Source: Bacteroidales bacterium Bact_20 (GTDB lineage Bacteria > Bacteroidota > Bacteroidia > Bacteroidales > DTU049). From it: a DNA stretch of 7,401 nucleotides. The stretch spans positions 1-7,401 of the forward strand of contig LUZL01000250.1 of assembly GCA_001603615.1 (NCBI GenBank), in the 5' to 3' direction. Of the stretch, positions 7,169 to 7,401 are shown one piece after another (positions within the stretch are counted from its first letter, which is position 1; each line of letters begins with the position of its first letter). The translations under genes were made by a program, and so were the position numbers. Below the pieces are notes generated by a model. The model ran no database searches and had not been told where the DNA came from. It worked only from the letters and a program-made list of their open reading frames with translations.

Positions 7169-7207
7169 AAAAAAGAAAGCCGCATTAAAAATACGGCTTT
7201 CTTTTTT
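7169..7207. terminator. Bidirectional Rho-independent terminator between gldN and comM
   Basis: A perfect 14-bp inverted repeat (7169-7182 with 7194-7207) has a core of AAAGAAAGCCG pairing with CGGCTTTCTTT around an 11-nt loop. The loop can add three more pairs after one C-A mismatch. Seven T follow the GC core on the + strand (7202-7208), and six A precede it (7169-7174), which read as T on the - strand. It lies 16 bp after the gldN stop and 17 bp after the convergent comM stop on the other strand, so it can serve both genes. Confidence 0.9.
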
Positions 7208-7224
7208 TATTATATGTAAAAAAA

Positions 7225-7401
7225 TTATAAACCCCAATTGGTTTTATCTAAAGTTCTATATTGTATAGCCTCTGCTAGATGATAAGTTTTTATTATTTCT
7301 GAACCGTCCAAATCAGCAATAGTACGAGCTAATTTGAGTATTCTATCATAAGCTCTAGCAGAAAGAGATAATCTCTCCATAGCATTTTTTAATAAAATCA
7401 T
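7225..7401 (-). CDS. comM: ComM/YifB-family Mg-chelatase-like AAA+ ATPase, C-terminal end only
   Basis: The last 58 codons of a gene enter from the right edge on the - strand; the stop is at 7225-7227. The visible peptide contains ERLSLSARAYDRILKLARTI (residues 9-28) followed by ADLDGSEI, then HLAEAIQYRTLD, and ends NWGL. This is the characteristic C-terminal Mg-chelatase-like domain of ComM/YifB, with LSARAYDRILK followed by HLAEAIQYR. ComM is a hexameric helicase that promotes branch migration during natural transformation; the family is widespread and its role in Bacteroidota is less studied. The visible Met at 7399-7401 is an internal codon, since the family runs to about 500 residues and its ATPase motifs lie outside the window. 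The gene converges on the T9SS operon and shares the terminator with it. Confidence 0.92.
   Translation of the reverse strand: MILLKNAMERLSLSARAYDRILKLARTIADLDGSEIIKTYHLAEAIQYRTLDKTNWGL

Overview
The window is a piece of an AT-rich Bacteroidota chromosome. Five co-directional genes, porP-gldK-gldL-gldM-gldN, encode the trans-envelope core and motor of the type IX secretion system (T9SS), which also drives gliding in species that glide. The system is known only from Bacteroidota. Several sequence details look closest to Bacteroidales: the GldM N-terminus with PRQRMIGMMYLVLTAMLALN, the GldN C-terminus HDLWEF, and the gene order, which matches porPKLMN of Porphyromonas. That rank is inferred from memory of family sequences, not from a search.

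Layout: (1) 2-910 (+), the 3' part of asd, aspartate-semialdehyde dehydrogenase, running in from the left edge. (2) 911-1085, a 175-bp gap with only 18 G/C bases (about 10% GC). It holds a weak possible terminator, a tentative promoter and a 26-codon open frame that overlaps the porP start. (3) 1086-7152 (+), the T9SS gene cluster. Its gaps shrink along the cluster: 52 bp (porP-gldK), 45 bp (gldK-gldL), 16 bp (gldL-gldM) and 14 bp (gldM-gldN). No terminator is visible inside it, so I read it as one operon. (4) 7169-7207, a strong hairpin flanked by A and T tracts, probably terminating transcription from both sides. (5) 7225-7401 (-), the C-terminal 58 codons of a ComM/YifB-family AAA+ ATPase, convergent with the operon.

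How the genes work together (family knowledge): GldL and GldM form the inner-membrane, proton-driven rotary motor. The periplasmic part of GldM reaches to the ring made by the lipoprotein GldK and its partner GldN under the outer membrane. PorP is an outer-membrane beta-barrel associated with that ring. The key motor residues are visible: Glu53 in the second GldL helix and Arg11 just before the GldM helix. GldK has a formylglycine-generating-enzyme-like fold without the catalytic cysteines, fitting its structural role.

I found no clearly undescribed system. The points most worth a second look are the long cytoplasmic tail of GldL with a tyrosine motif spaced in multiples of 14 residues, the lone strong Shine-Dalgarno in front of gldM, and the small open frame ending in an ATGA overlap with porP.
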